Assembly (NCBI RefSeq): GCF_001888185.1
Contig: NZ_CP016364.1
Span: forward strand, 2,046,001 to 2,110,000
DNA: 64,000 bases
Direction: 5' to 3'
DNA from: Phaeobacter porticola
Lineage (GTDB): Bacteria > Pseudomonadota > Alphaproteobacteria > Rhodobacterales > Rhodobacteraceae
Shown here: positions 9,025 through 18,042 of the stretch, piece after piece
How the letters are laid out: the number at the start of each line of letters is the position of its first letter
How positions within the stretch are numbered: the first letter of the stretch is position 1
The notes under the pieces: model-generated
The model's input: only the letters and a program-made list of their open reading frames with translations
The model's database searches: none
Told to the model about the DNA's origin: nothing
Program-made: the position numbers and the translations under genes

Positions 9025-10005
9025 ATGAAAGTCGCTTACCAGACCATCGCTGATGGTGAGGACGTCACCGGCAATTTTGCCGACCGGCTGATTGGCCTGA
9101 CCGTCATTGATGAGGCAGGCAGCAAATCAGACCGGGCCGAGATTACAGTCGACGACCGCGACGATGCCATCGCCCTGCCCGAGGATGGGGTTGCGTTGCA
9201 AATCTCGCTTGGCTTCACCAGCGATCTGGTGGAAATCGGGCGCTTTGTGGTGGATGAGCTGAGCGGCAGCATTGCGCCGGATATCATGACCATTGGTGCC
9301 AAGGCCGCAGATATGCTGAGCGGTATCCGGGCGCGCAAATCCCGGTCCTGGCGCAACGTCTCCCTTGCCGACATCATCACCAAGATTGCGGGCGAACACG
9401 GGCTGAAACCGGTGATCAGCGACAGCCTGAAAGCCCACCGCTATGCCTATCTGGCGCAGACCACCGAAAGCGACCTCAACTTCCTGACCCGCCTGGCCAA
9501 GGATCTGGACGCCGTCGCCAAACCGGCGGGCGGTGCTCTGGTTGTGGCCAAGCGCGGAGAAAACAAGGCCGCTGATGGCTCTGCCCTGCCGGTGTTTGAG
9601 GTGAACCGCGCGCAGATGGCGTCTTGCGATTGGCAACTGAAAGGGCGCGGCAAATACGGTTGCGTCATCGTGGAATGGACCGACCTTGGCAGCGCTGAAA
9701 TCCGCACCTGCAAGGCCGGAGACAAGGACCCCAAGCTGAAGCTGCGCCACCGCTACCCGAACAAGGCAGAGGCACAGCGCGCCGCCGACGCCGCCCTGTC
9801 CCGCGCCGCCCGCGCCAGCGGATCTGTCAGTGTTCAGCTCGGCGGCTTCTGGGGTGATCTGATGGCCGAGGCCAAGGTCAACCTGACCGGCATCAAGCCC
9901 GAACTGGAAGGCGAATGGTTGATCACCAGCGTCACCCACCGCCTCGGCGCGGCATTGACGACAAGTTTCAAAGCAGAACGCGACAACGAGAAGACGAAGA
10001 CATGA
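9025..10005 (+). CDS. Phage late control gene D-like tail hub protein
   Basis: A 326-aa protein matching the P2 gpD family: an N-terminal beta domain (LIGLTVIDEAGSKSDRAEI, VDDRDDAIALPEDG), a central VSLADIITKIAGEHGLKP segment, the characteristic AQTTESDLNFLTRLAKDLD motif and a C-terminal GEWLITSVTHRL. gpD forms the hub/spike base of contractile tails. Upstream is the MFS gene, not gpU/gpX tail genes, so this is a remnant. It overlaps the next gene by ATGA. Whether it is still expressed is unknown. Confidence 0.85.
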   Translation: MKVAYQTIADGEDVTGNFADRLIGLTVIDEAGSKSDRAEITVDDRDDAIALPEDGVALQISLGFTSDLVEIGRFVVDELSGSIAPDIMTIGAKAADMLSGIRARKSRSWRNVSLADIITKIAGEHGLKPVISDSLKAHRYAYLAQTTESDLNFLTRLAKDLDAVAKPAGGALVVAKRGENKAADGSALPVFEVNRAQMASCDWQLKGRGKYGCVIVEWTDLGSAEIRTCKAGDKDPKLKLRHRYPNKAEAQRAADAALSRAARASGSVSVQLGGFWGDLMAEAKVNLTGIKPELEGEWLITSVTHRLGAALTTSFKAERDNEKTKT

Positions 10006-10373
10006 ACGTAAATCTGGACACCGAATGGTATCGCCGGGGCGACACGCGCAGCTATGTCACCACGCGCGATCTGACCTGGAGCATTGGCAAGAAAGACAGC
10101 GGCTGGCTCCTGACCATCCCGGCAGGCCGCGCGTTTGAAAGCTCGGTTCCCGCCTGGCTGCACTGGCTGTTCTCGCCGGACGATCCCTATTTCCTGAAAT
10201 CCGCCGTCATCCACGACACGCTGCTGGAAGAAGGCTATCGCGTGGCCTTTGCCGACAGCCAGTGGTTTGAGGCCGCGCTAAGCGAACACGCCCCCGCCCT
10301 CCGCACCTGGGCCGCCTACGGCGCCATGCGCGCCCGCCGGTTCTGGAAATGGTTTTTTCGGCAGGAACGGTGA
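10002..10373 (+). CDS. DUF1353 phage-associated protein
   Basis: A 123-aa protein starting at the ATG that overlaps the gpD stop (ATGA), so the two are translationally coupled. The central WLLTIPAGRAFESSVPAWL and KSAVIHDTLLEEGY segments match DUF1353, a small family often found next to tail or lysis genes of Rhodobacterales prophages. The HD pair in the VIHDTLLE motif is the most conserved feature. The molecular function is not established. The C-terminus is basic and aromatic (RRFWKWFFRQER). Confidence 0.75.
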   Translation: MNVNLDTEWYRRGDTRSYVTTRDLTWSIGKKDSGWLLTIPAGRAFESSVPAWLHWLFSPDDPYFLKSAVIHDTLLEEGYRVAFADSQWFEAALSEHAPALRTWAAYGAMRARRFWKWFFRQER

Positions 10374-10541
10374 TTGCTTTAGAAAAAAGCACTGAAGCCT
10401 GCGTTTTCGTTCACAACAGCAGAGCAGCTCCCCCGAAACCAACCACACTGAAATCGCCCACCTCAACCTATAGGAGAAGTTTTACCTAGCGAATCGACCG
10501 TCTTCACCTAATAAGTGTTTTCAAAATTAGGGGAAGATTTT

Positions 10542-11486
10542 ATGACGAGAGTTTATCGGTTTTTGGAGTACCGCAAAGCACTATGGTTCACTGAATCAAC
10601 CGATCTTGAAACCCTGCTTCGTGCATCCCATCGCGAATTACCGACTTCTCGCCAGCGGGTGGTTGAACGCTCAGATGGATCTTCCGATATGGGAGCACGG
10701 ATAACACCCTACCCAGACGAAGGGGTCGCACTGCATTGCACTAGGTATGTTGATCGTCAACCAGCGGGAGTTGTACCCATGATCGACCAACAAACTACCC
10801 GCCTGTCAGAAAGAGCACCAGGGAACCAAGAAAACTATCTATATAGAGATTTTCTGGGCTTCGTTCGCGGGAACCACGTTATTTCATTCAATGCAGCATC
10901 AAATGCCGCGTCTCTACGTGGCTACCTCCAGGGATTGTTTCGCTTAGCCGGACTGCATGAAAATGCAGGGAAATTTGACCTTGTAAGACGTGCATCCGCA
11001 AATCAAATTGCCAGGATCTCCGCAGGTGGTGGCGTCGAAAGCGTCCAACTGGACCTCTCAATCGAAGATGCCACCCGGCAAGTGATTGAAGAAAACCTGA
11101 GAGCACAACAGCCTTGGACTGCGAAACGTCTACTGGACCCAATTGCTGGCATGGTTCAGGACCTGCTCGTAGCTGACCAGAAAGCGTCAGACTTAGGTCG
11201 GAGCCGTAAAGGCAATCTGCGCCTGTCAATCAATGTTCCCAAAGGGGACTTGCATCCGGCAAAGGAGGGCTTGGATGGGGTGGCTGAGATACTCGTTGAG
11301 GATGAGGATGCTGATGACTATGTCATCCGTCTTCGCAATGGTGACAGCATCAACCCAAGCGAGATGGCCATAAAGAAGAGGATACGGATAGACCGATATG
11401 CTAATACAGTGGATACGGACAGCGTCGTAATGGAGATGCGCCAGTACATGGTTGAGTTATTTCAGTCAGGGCAGTTGGAGGCTTAG
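10542..11486 (+). CDS. RexA-like soluble protein of a candidate phage-exclusion pair
   Basis: A 314-aa soluble protein with no signal peptide or membrane segment. The ATG at 10542 follows AGGGGAAG by five bases and is preferred over the GTG at 10515. I do not recognise a named domain directly. The segment at about 102-135 (DFLGFVRGNHVISF then SLRGYLQGLF) lines up in style with the conserved FLFVEGDTIGF and DLTDFL stretch of lambda RexA, and the next gene encodes a RexB-sized four-helix membrane protein. Gene order, sizes and prophage context fit RexAB; sequence similarity is weak and judged by eye. Base composition is lower in GC than the flanking core genes. Confidence 0.5.
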   Translation: MTRVYRFLEYRKALWFTESTDLETLLRASHRELPTSRQRVVERSDGSSDMGARITPYPDEGVALHCTRYVDRQPAGVVPMIDQQTTRLSERAPGNQENYLYRDFLGFVRGNHVISFNAASNAASLRGYLQGLFRLAGLHENAGKFDLVRRASANQIARISAGGGVESVQLDLSIEDATRQVIEENLRAQQPWTAKRLLDPIAGMVQDLLVADQKASDLGRSRKGNLRLSINVPKGDLHPAKEGLDGVAEILVEDEDADDYVIRLRNGDSINPSEMAIKKRIRIDRYANTVDTDSVVMEMRQYMVELFQSGQLEA

Positions 11487-11492
11487 GTTAGA

Positions 11493-12002
11493 TTGGGACT
11501 TGGAGCGGGCAAAATTGCTTGGGCAAGGATCATCAGCCTTGTTGGACTGCTAGTGCTATCCATAGTCTCTGGCTATTTCCTGCAACCGCTCGTTTCTGGG
11601 AATAAAGACGCCATCAATACTATTGTTACGATCTTTTCCATACTTGCAGGTTTTTTAATTGCTGTAATCACCTTCATTGGTGACCCGGGTTTACGCGGCT
11701 GGAAAGAACTACAGTTGGACAAACGTTCAGCCCAAGCCAAGCTAAGCCGCCACAGAATGCTATTTCATTTATATTTGCTAACGTTAGCTCTCGCTCTGGC
11801 AATGTTTCTTGTGCCGGAGACATACATCACAACTCAGCTCTGGCTCGAGCGCTTTTTCGTTGGATCCGCCACATTCGTGTTTCTTGCCTCATTCTCCTTG
11901 CCTAGATCTCTCTCCGCCTTGCAGATGGAGCGCTATGAAACGGCACTCGCAGAACAACTTCCTGATTTTCTGAAGGAGCAAGGCACAACTGGCGAAAAGT
12001 GA
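11493..12002 (+). CDS. Four-helix membrane protein, RexB-like
   Basis: A 169-aa protein starting at TTG six bases after the preceding stop; GGAGG lies about 11 bases upstream. Four membrane segments are visible at about 13-31, 41-63, 89-107 and 117-136, with a charged cytosolic loop (LQLDKRSAQAKLSRHR) between the second and third and a soluble C-terminal tail. TM2 reads IFSILAGFLIAVITFIG, comparable in shape to the AGTMIAILIAALTFLIG helix of lambda RexB, an ion-channel-like effector of abortive infection. The pair is probably one operon. No named family is claimed; the RexB analogy is inference. Confidence 0.55.
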   Translation: MGLGAGKIAWARIISLVGLLVLSIVSGYFLQPLVSGNKDAINTIVTIFSILAGFLIAVITFIGDPGLRGWKELQLDKRSAQAKLSRHRMLFHLYLLTLALALAMFLVPETYITTQLWLERFFVGSATFVFLASFSLPRSLSALQMERYETALAEQLPDFLKEQGTTGEK

Positions 12003-13153
12003 TCGTTGCACTCATTTTTGAGAACTGTCACAGGGTGCCTAGCAGTGCGCAGTTGCCTAGTTGCCAGGCAGCGCATGTATTGCGGCCACTTATGAAGTCT
12101 ATGCCTGCAACAAGCGTATAAAGACCGTTGCCGCCAGCTGGTATAATACGGGTAGCGACCTCTGCCTTGCAGTTTCACAAATTGAGCTGTCCGAAGCTGT
12201 CCCGCTAATCCGGCGAGGCAGCACACCGCCCCGGCAGGCGGCAGGCCCCCGAAATACTATGAAATGGGCAGAAGTTGCGCTAAGAAGTGGCCGGATCTGA
12301 AAAAACGTTTGCTGCAACTTGAAGTGTCCGAGTTTGCAAACGGAAGTGTCCCGCTACACCCGCTACACCCGCTGTTAGGAGACACTTTATATTGCAGTAA
12401 CCGGAAGAAGCCGGGAGAAGCCGGACAAACCCGGATGAGCCATAAAAATTGGGTTTTCAAGCAGGCTTCAAGGACACGGCCCAAAATGGCGCTTGTCTTG
12501 CACAACTCGAAAATGGGGAGAATATTGTGCCGGTGACGAAAACTGAGACAGTTCAAGTTTCAAATTATCCGGGGCTGCCCGCCTCGGTCCCGCCCAAGTC
12601 CGCGCTGCCTTACACGACTGCGCCCGCCTGCCCTGCTGGCCATTATCATAAGGCTGAGAGGGCACAGCCTCCCAGCCAAAGCGGCGCCACCACAGCAGCG
12701 CCGCAAGAACCCAATAAGCGCACTTATGTTAAGTTCCTAACCGCCATGTGGCCCACCGAACTTGGAATTAGCGCGCTATCGGAAGGGTCAGTTCCGAGAA
12801 TGAGATTAGTGACATAAAATCAAACAGATAACCGAACACGACTATCTTATCCACCGCCCTTAACTTGGAACAGATTTTGACAGACTTGCGCACTTCGCCG
12901 AAGTTCTTCGTAAGCGCAGTTTTGTAGCCCCCAACGTCAGTGCTGCGCAGTTAGCGACCTTTGCAAAGTCGTGGAATCTGCCAGCCGGACGGCGGTCCCA
13001 TGCTGCACGAGCAACGGATGGAGCAGACCTTCGCCGCAAGTGCAGCCACCAACCATCATCGAACGGACGGGATGCGGACAAAGCGAACTTTGGTTGCCGC
13101 ACCACGAACGACCGCTGTACCAGCATTGATCAACTCGCCGACTGATAGACAAG
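12003..13153. other. Gene-poor accessory stretch with repeats
   Basis: About 1.15 kb without a convincing gene. Short open frames here lack ribosome binding sites and family patterns. The stretch contains one copy of a 65-bp direct repeat (12309-12373), and fragments rich in TTTGCAAA and GCGCACTTCGCC-like words that look like decayed or dispersed intergenic sequence. Confidence 0.55.
12309..12373. repeat. 65-bp direct repeat, copy 1
   Basis: Identical over 65 bases to 19329-19393, 7020 bases downstream and in the same orientation. It contains two units of TGCAAnnnGAAGTGTCC at 12313-12329 and 12335-12351 (22-base period), then a CCGCTACAC tandem run. An open reading frame across it exists only because the same sequence lacks stops in that frame. 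Confidence 0.9.
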
Positions 13154-13801
13154 TTACTTTTTCGTCCTCATCCGAAGGGCATACCAACCAGCCCATAGGA
13201 TCAGATAGATAAACAAAGCAGCATAGATTGCAGGCTGTGGGTTGCTGGTCGAACTGATAGAGCCCGCGTAGGCTGCGATTAGAACGTAAGGTACCGTCCC
13301 AACTACAAAGAACAAACCATACTGCGAGATTCGCAAACGCGTTGCACCTGCCATACAAGCGGTGAGTTCAGGAACGATGGGAGCAGCTCGTGACAACATA
13401 ATCATCGCGGGGCCATTCTTGTGAAAGGTTTCGACTAGATCAAGTCGGTCGCCTTCGTTCTTGATCAAGACCGAGATGAGCTTTTCACCCCAAACTCGGC
13501 TAATCGCATATCCAGAAAAAGCAGCGGCTGTCATGCCAGCAAATGCGGTTGCTGCGCCCAGTGGGAAGCCGAGAAAGAACCCTGCAAGCAGGGTGATCGT
13601 AAGCGTGGGTACCGCGACAAACAAATCAAGAAAGAGCAGCAGGACAACTGTGCCAACGACCCACACCGGAGCGACATTTTGCGCCAGCACCAGCCAGTAC
13701 CGGATGTTTTCAACCGTGAGCAATCCGAAGGCTCTGCCAAGAATGAACGTTGTTGCGAAGAGTGCTCCGACGATCAACATCACTTTGAGAAGATGTTTCA
13801 T
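13154..13801 (-). CDS. VTT/TVP38-family membrane protein
   Basis: A 215-aa integral membrane protein with about five to six hydrophobic segments. The pattern VPTLTITLLAGFFLGFPLGAA followed by a basic/acidic loop and SRAAPIVPELTACMAGAT is the VTT (DedA-like, TVP38/TMEM64) domain. Such proteins are linked to lipid scrambling or transport across the inner membrane. The gene starts 4 bases after the SDR stop, so the two form an operon. In this accessory setting a role in membrane stress is possible but not shown. Confidence 0.82.
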   Translation of the reverse strand: MKHLLKVMLIVGALFATTFILGRAFGLLTVENIRYWLVLAQNVAPVWVVGTVVLLLFLDLFVAVPTLTITLLAGFFLGFPLGAATAFAGMTAAAFSGYAISRVWGEKLISVLIKNEGDRLDLVETFHKNGPAMIMLSRAAPIVPELTACMAGATRLRISQYGLFFVVGTVPYVLIAAYAGSISSTSNPQPAIYAALFIYLILWAGWYALRMRTKK

Positions 13802-13805
13802 GCGC

Positions 13806-14537
13806 CTATGCCGACTTCATGATTTTTGTGGCCAAACTAGGAGCGAGTCGTTGAATGATGCGCAAAGCTTTGACTTTGCCCACATTGATATCGAGAGTTG
13901 AGCTAGCCATCCCTTGGATGATTTCAGTGGCGACCTTGTCTACCGGCAATTTTGCAGCACCTCTGCCTTGGGTCATGGCCGTGTCCACCAAGGGCAGGAA
14001 CACTTGCTTGACGTCAATATTAGTGTCGGCCAGTTGATGACGTAGCGACTGCGAGAAAATATTTAGCGCGCCCTTCGTTGCACAATAGATGGCCGAGCTC
14101 GTCTTGGGCACCAAGCCAAGCCCAGAGTTGATGTTCACGATCATGGAACGATTTGCCTGCAGTAGGCTGGGCATTAGCAAGTAAATCAACGCACAGATGG
14201 ACGTGAAGTTGATGTCGATCTCGCGTTGGATCGTCTCATAGCGAAAATCGTTGTCCAGAAATCTTGGTGTGTATTGCACCGCTGCGTTGTTGATGAGGAT
14301 ATCAACGGGACGCTCTGATTTCACCAAACCATCAGCCGCCCGCTCAACAGATTTGGCATCCGCAAAGTCTGCTTCATATACTGCCAATTGTGGAAAAGTC
14401 TTCCTTAGCCGCGCAAGGCCATCAGATGGCCTCGCGATGACTGAAACATCGTTCCTTTCCTGAAGCTTTTGTAGCAACCCGAGACCTATGCCAGATGCGC
14501 CACCGGTGATTACGATGTGTTTGCCCGAGATGTTCAT
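13806..14537 (-). CDS. Short-chain dehydrogenase/reductase
   Basis: A 243-aa SDR starting at the ATG at 14537 (MNISGKHIVIT), which has AGGAGA upstream; an in-frame extension to 14582 is not needed. The cofactor motif TGGASGIGLG sits at residues 11-20, NNAA (LINNAAVQY) in the middle, and the catalytic YCATK tetrad Tyr/Lys after SSAI. The style is that of DltE-type SDRs with NAD(P). The substrate is unknown. It is the first gene of a two-gene operon with the VTT protein and is divergent from a Crp-like regulator. Confidence 0.87.
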   Translation of the reverse strand: MNISGKHIVITGGASGIGLGLLQKLQERNDVSVIARPSDGLARLRKTFPQLAVYEADFADAKSVERAADGLVKSERPVDILINNAAVQYTPRFLDNDFRYETIQREIDINFTSICALIYLLMPSLLQANRSMIVNINSGLGLVPKTSSAIYCATKGALNIFSQSLRHQLADTNIDVKQVFLPLVDTAMTQGRGAAKLPVDKVATEIIQGMASSTLDINVGKVKALRIIQRLAPSLATKIMKSA

Positions 14538-14627
14538 GCCATTCTCCTGAAGTGACTGGTTTGCCCTTGCTTCGTCGTGCACACTAGGCGCACGCGCCGC
14601 CCAAGGAATTATCCCAGGTTAATTGTC

Positions 14628-15164
14628 ATGAATCTGACTGAGTTTGTTGAAGAGCATGGATCGCCGCTTACCAAAGAGGCGGAAGGTTACATTTTTAGAA
14701 TGGGGGATCGGGACAGGTCTCTTTACATTGTACAAAGCGGATTGCTGAAGGCCTACTACCTGTCAGCTGATGGCAAAGAAAACATCAAGTCCTTCCTTGT
14801 GCCCGGTGACAGCATCGGCAGCATTACGTCCGCTTATGCCGACAAAGGCTGCACGTTCAGTTTGATGTGCTTACAGGATTGTAAGCTGATCTGCGTAGAA
14901 TTCGACGCTGTGCTCAATGAGAGCAAGAACGATTCCGAGCTTTCAACAGAAATCATCAAATTTCTATTGGGTTTCGCAATGAAGAAAGAGGCACGCGAAT
15001 ACGAACTTCTGTGTCTCTCCGCGGAAGATCGATATCGCCGCCTTGTTGATACTAGACCCGAGATTTTCGATCTCGTCACTCAAATCGATATTGCGCGTTA
15101 TCTGGGCGTCACTCCGGTCGGCCTAAGTCGGATCAAAAAGCGCGTTTCGGCGACACCGGCGTGA
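14628..15164 (+). CDS. Crp/Fnr-family transcriptional regulator
   Basis: A 178-aa protein: an N-terminal cyclic-nucleotide-binding-like beta barrel (FRMGDRDRSLYIVQSGLLKAYY, then KSFLVPGDSIGSI) and a C-terminal helix-turn-helix ending TQIDIARYLGVTPVGLSRIKK. No N-terminal cysteines for an iron-sulfur cluster are present, so it is not an Fnr oxygen sensor. It is divergent from the SDR-VTT operon, with about 90 bases between start codons, and probably controls it. The ligand is unknown. Confidence 0.85.
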   Translation: MNLTEFVEEHGSPLTKEAEGYIFRMGDRDRSLYIVQSGLLKAYYLSADGKENIKSFLVPGDSIGSITSAYADKGCTFSLMCLQDCKLICVEFDAVLNESKNDSELSTEIIKFLLGFAMKKEAREYELLCLSAEDRYRRLVDTRPEIFDLVTQIDIARYLGVTPVGLSRIKKRVSATPA

Positions 15165-15355
15165 CACGGCCAATCTCGGCAAAGCGGACATACAATTGCT
15201 TTGCAGCATCCTGAACATTGGGCTCACTGCCGCCGTTGGCCGCGCCAGCGTACCAAACCGGGGCTGAAACCAGAGGCCAAGGTCGGCAGAGCGGGACAAA
15301 GCGCCCTTTCGCTGCACTTGCGCCAATGTCTGTTTTGAGCGACTAGTGACAGACA

Positions 15356-15523
15356 ATGACTTTTAGAAAATTCGGTAATCTCACTGGCACTGTCGGTATG
15401 CTCGTAGCACTGTCTGCGTGTTCTTCAGAGTACATGTCTGTCGCCAACCTTCATGGAAGCGCGACCGTCAGCATGTCTGTGACGCCAATGTTCGGTATAC
15501 ACAGCGACTGGAACTGTCAATGA
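15356..15523 (+). CDS. Small lipoprotein-like reading frame cut by IS21
   Basis: A 55-codon frame beginning MTFRKFGNLT with a hydrophobic stretch ending in a lipobox-like LSAC at residues 19-22. The last codons and stop (NCQ, TGA) are supplied by the left end of the IS element. If one GAAC duplication and the element are removed, the frame continues without a stop into the HEPN gene at 18043. It could therefore be a truncated lipoprotein, the former N-terminal part of a longer reading frame, or a chance frame. Moderate to low confidence. Confidence 0.4.
   Translation: MTFRKFGNLTGTVGMLVALSACSSEYMSVANLHGSATVSMSVTPMFGIHSDWNCQ
15511..15514. repeat. Target site duplication GAAC, left
   Basis: GAAC immediately outside the left terminal repeat of the IS21-family element; the same four bases occur immediately outside the right end at 17985-17988. 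Four-base duplications are within the IS21 range. Confidence 0.75.
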
Positions 15524-15641
15524 GCGTTCAAAGTTGACCCGGTTTCAGCATTTAAAATTGACCCACCCCATGTGGCGCAAAGCCCCCAGGCGGGCCGCCC
15601 TCATATAGCGAGTCCGTCTGGGGGCTTTGCTTTCGGGACGG

Positions 15642-16373
15642 TTACTTTTCTCTGCGGCTTTTGCTCTGAGCAAAGCGATAGGACGTGTTGCCGGTTTCGA
15701 TGATTGCGCAATGGTGGGTGACGCGATCCAGCAGCGCGGTGGTCATCTTGGCATCGCCAAAGACCGAGACCCACTCTCCGAACTCCAGGTTGGTGGTGAT
15801 GATGACGCTGGTTTTCTCGTAGAGCTTGCTGATCAGATGGAACAGCAATGCTCCGCCAGACTTGGGGAACGGGATGTAGCCCAGCTCGTCGATGATGACG
15901 CAATCCAGAGCCGAGAGTTGCCGGATGATCTTCCCGGCATTGCCCTCGGCCTGTTCCTTGATCAGGGCGTTGATCAGATCGACGGCGTTGAAGAAGCGTG
16001 CCTTCTTGCCGTTGGTGATCAGGGTGGTGCCCAAAGCGATGGCGATATGGGTTTTGCCGGTGCCGGTTCCGCCCACCAGGATGAGGTTGTGCGCCTCTTG
16101 GGTGAACTGCCCTGTGCAGAACGGTTCGATCTGGGTCTGGGTGATGGCGGCAGCACCATAATCGAAGGTGGCGAAGTCCTTATGATGGGGGAACTTCGCG
16201 ATCCTCATTTGATACTGGATAGAGCGCGCCCGCCGCTCTACAGTCTCCGCGTCGATCAGTTGCTTTATCGCTGTGGTCAGACTTGGTGGCTTGCGCGCGG
16301 ACAGCAAATCATGTGCGCAAGCTGCCATTCCGTGCAACCTCAGGGCGGTCAGTTGGTCGATCAGGGCGTTCAT
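15642..16373 (-). CDS. istB: IS21 helper ATPase IstB
   Basis: A 243-aa AAA+ ATPase. Walker A is GGTGTGKTH and Walker [11 protein letters not shown], followed by [15 protein letters not shown] and a TTNLEFGEW sensor region, all standard for IstB. It assists the transposase by remodelling target DNA. Its ATG overlaps the istA stop (ATGA), as in the family. The length is normal and no lesion is visible. Confidence 0.93.
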   Translation of the reverse strand: MNALIDQLTALRLHGMAACAHDLLSARKPPSLTTAIKQLIDAETVERRARSIQYQMRIAKFPHHKDFATFDYGAAAITQTQIEPFCTGQFTQEAHNLILVGGTGTGKTHIAIALGTTLITNGKKARFFNAVDLINALIKEQAEGNAGKIIRQLSALDCVIIDELGYIPFPKSGGALLFHLISKLYEKTSVIITTNLEFGEWVSVFGDAKMTTALLDRVTHHCAIIETGNTSYRFAQSKSRREK

Positions 16374-17869
16374 GCGGCAACCTCCTCAGTCGAGCACAGG
16401 ATCTCATAGCGCTTGCAGTCGGCCTCGGGTCGCAGGGTCAGTTGCGGATAGGCATAGGCTTCGCTGAGCGGCGTGATGACCGGCTCCACCAACTGGTTAA
16501 TCAGGTTGATGATGGCGGGCAGGCGGAGGGTGTTTTGTGCCACGGCCAGTTCACAAGCCATCTCGACAACCTCGATCCCGTGATCCTGGACGAGCAGAAG
16601 CAGATCAACGAACTCCCGATCCCCGCCCTTGTCTGCCATGTAATGTTCCCTGATCTGGTGCATGGCCTCAGGCAGTTGCCAGTCCACGAAGGGTGCGCCA
16701 TTGCGTAGGGCGCCGGGCTTGCGATCCAGCAGAGGAACATAGTGCCAGGGTTCAAAGTAGCTGACGTTGCGGGTGAAGCGGCGCTTATGCTCGGCGATGA
16801 TATCCTGGCCCGACACCAGCATAATCCGGCCCGCATAAGCGCGCAGCGACACATGTTGACCGGCAAAGTGGGACGGGACGCTGTAGCGGTTGCTGGCATA
16901 TTGAACCAGGCAAGTGGATCGGACACGAACCGTCTTCTCAACATAGCCGTCAAAAGGCCGACCCAAGGGGCGCAGCTCGGCGCGTTCGTCTTCGAACACC
17001 TCGGCAATCGTGCGATCCTGCTGTTCGGGATGGGGACGATTGGCCAGTTCTTCACAGCGCAGGCGCAACCAGTTGTTCAGCGCATCAAGATCTTCAAAGG
17101 CAGGCTTGGGCACAAACAACCGGCCGCGCAAAAACTGGACCTGGTTCTCGACCTGCCCCTTCTCCCAACCCGCTGCGGGCGTGCAGGCAACAGGTTCCAT
17201 CACATAGTGGTTCATCAGAGCCAGGAACCGGGGATGGAATATCCGGTCCTTCGAGCGGGACACATAGGTCACCATGGTCTTGGGGTTATCAATGATCACC
17301 CGTCGTGGAACCCCGCCATAGAAAGACAGTGCCTGCACAAAAGCATCCAGAACCATCTCCTGGGCTTCGCCGGGATAGGCGATCACCAAAGGCTTGCGGC
17401 TGTGGCACAGGCGGAAATGGGCAACCTAGATCTTTTGTTCAACGCCGCCCAGGACAACCCGTTCTTCGCTCCAGTCAAACTGAAGGGCGTCACCAGCAGC
17501 AAAATGCAGGGGGATAAAAGCATCGCCAGAACCGGCGCCAGCCCGCTTCAGATCGCGGACAAATCGCTGAACTGGAGAATAGGACCCGGTGTAGCCTTCC
17601 ACCACGAGCTGCTCATAAAGCTTCTGGGCCGTTCGCCGCTCCCGACGTGGTCGCTTCTGGTCCTGATCGAACAGTTCCTGAAGCCGGAGATCAAACCCGT
17701 TGCACAGTTTGTGCCGAACCGGTGGAGCCTGGCGCTGGTAGCTCGGCGGGCTCTCATCCTTCAAATACTTCTTGATCGTGTTGCGCGATAATCCCGTCGC
17801 CCGCGCAACAGACCGGATACTGCGCCCTTCAACCAGCACCCACAGACGGATCTTCGATACACTTTCCAT
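16370..17869 (-). pseudogene. istA: IS21 transposase IstA with in-frame amber codon
   Basis: About 500 codons from the ATG at 17869 (MESVSKIRL), the normal IstA size, but codon 148 (17426-17428) is TAG. Both halves are in the same frame, and the flanking residues (EQKI then VAHFRLCHSR) suggest that an AAG lysine became TAG by one substitution. The N-terminal part has the helix-turn-helix (VARATGLSRNTIKKYL) and the first catalytic Asp (LQFDWSEE); the second Asp (IIDNPKT) and the Glu (KGQVENQVQF) lie after the stop. Without suppression the transposase is inactive. An internal ATG at 17389 could restart translation but lacks the DNA-binding part. Confidence 0.9.
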
Positions 17870-17984
17870 CAATAACACCTGCTCTTTCCTCCGCACTTGA
17901 AGCGCGGATGTTAACGAAACAGGTGGGTCAATTTTACTCGCTCATAACCCACCTAAGTGGGTCAATTTCGCATGCCGATTCACA

Positions 17985-17988
17985 GAAC
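17985..17988. repeat. Target site duplication GAAC, right
   Basis: GAAC directly after the right end of the IS21-family element, matching the four bases before the left end at 15511-15514. Confidence 0.75.
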
Positions 17989-18042
17989 GAAGAAACCGCA
18001 CCCCCCGCGCATGTGAACAAACCGAGACAAGAGGTCACAGAA

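Larger units (their letters stand above)
15515..17984. mobile_element. IS21-family insertion sequence (2470 bp)
   Basis: The element carries istA (broken) and istB on the minus strand. Its ends are imperfect inverted repeats beginning TGT and ending in TTGACCC: TGTCAATGAGCGTTCAAAG... on the left against TGTGAATCGGCATGCGAAA... read inward on the right. A second inner pair AAAATTGACCCACC (about 15554-15567 and, inverted, 17922-17935) gives the multiple terminal repeats typical of IS21. GAAC flanks both ends. The single-base lesion in istA and intact ends suggest a fairly recent insertion that has since lost autonomous transposition. Confidence 0.9.

Noticed and set aside
12264-12536. Open frame sharing LLQLEVSEFANGSVPLHPL with one at 19200-19418
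   Set aside because: The shared peptide comes entirely from the 65-bp nucleotide repeat; no ribosome binding site or similarity outside it.
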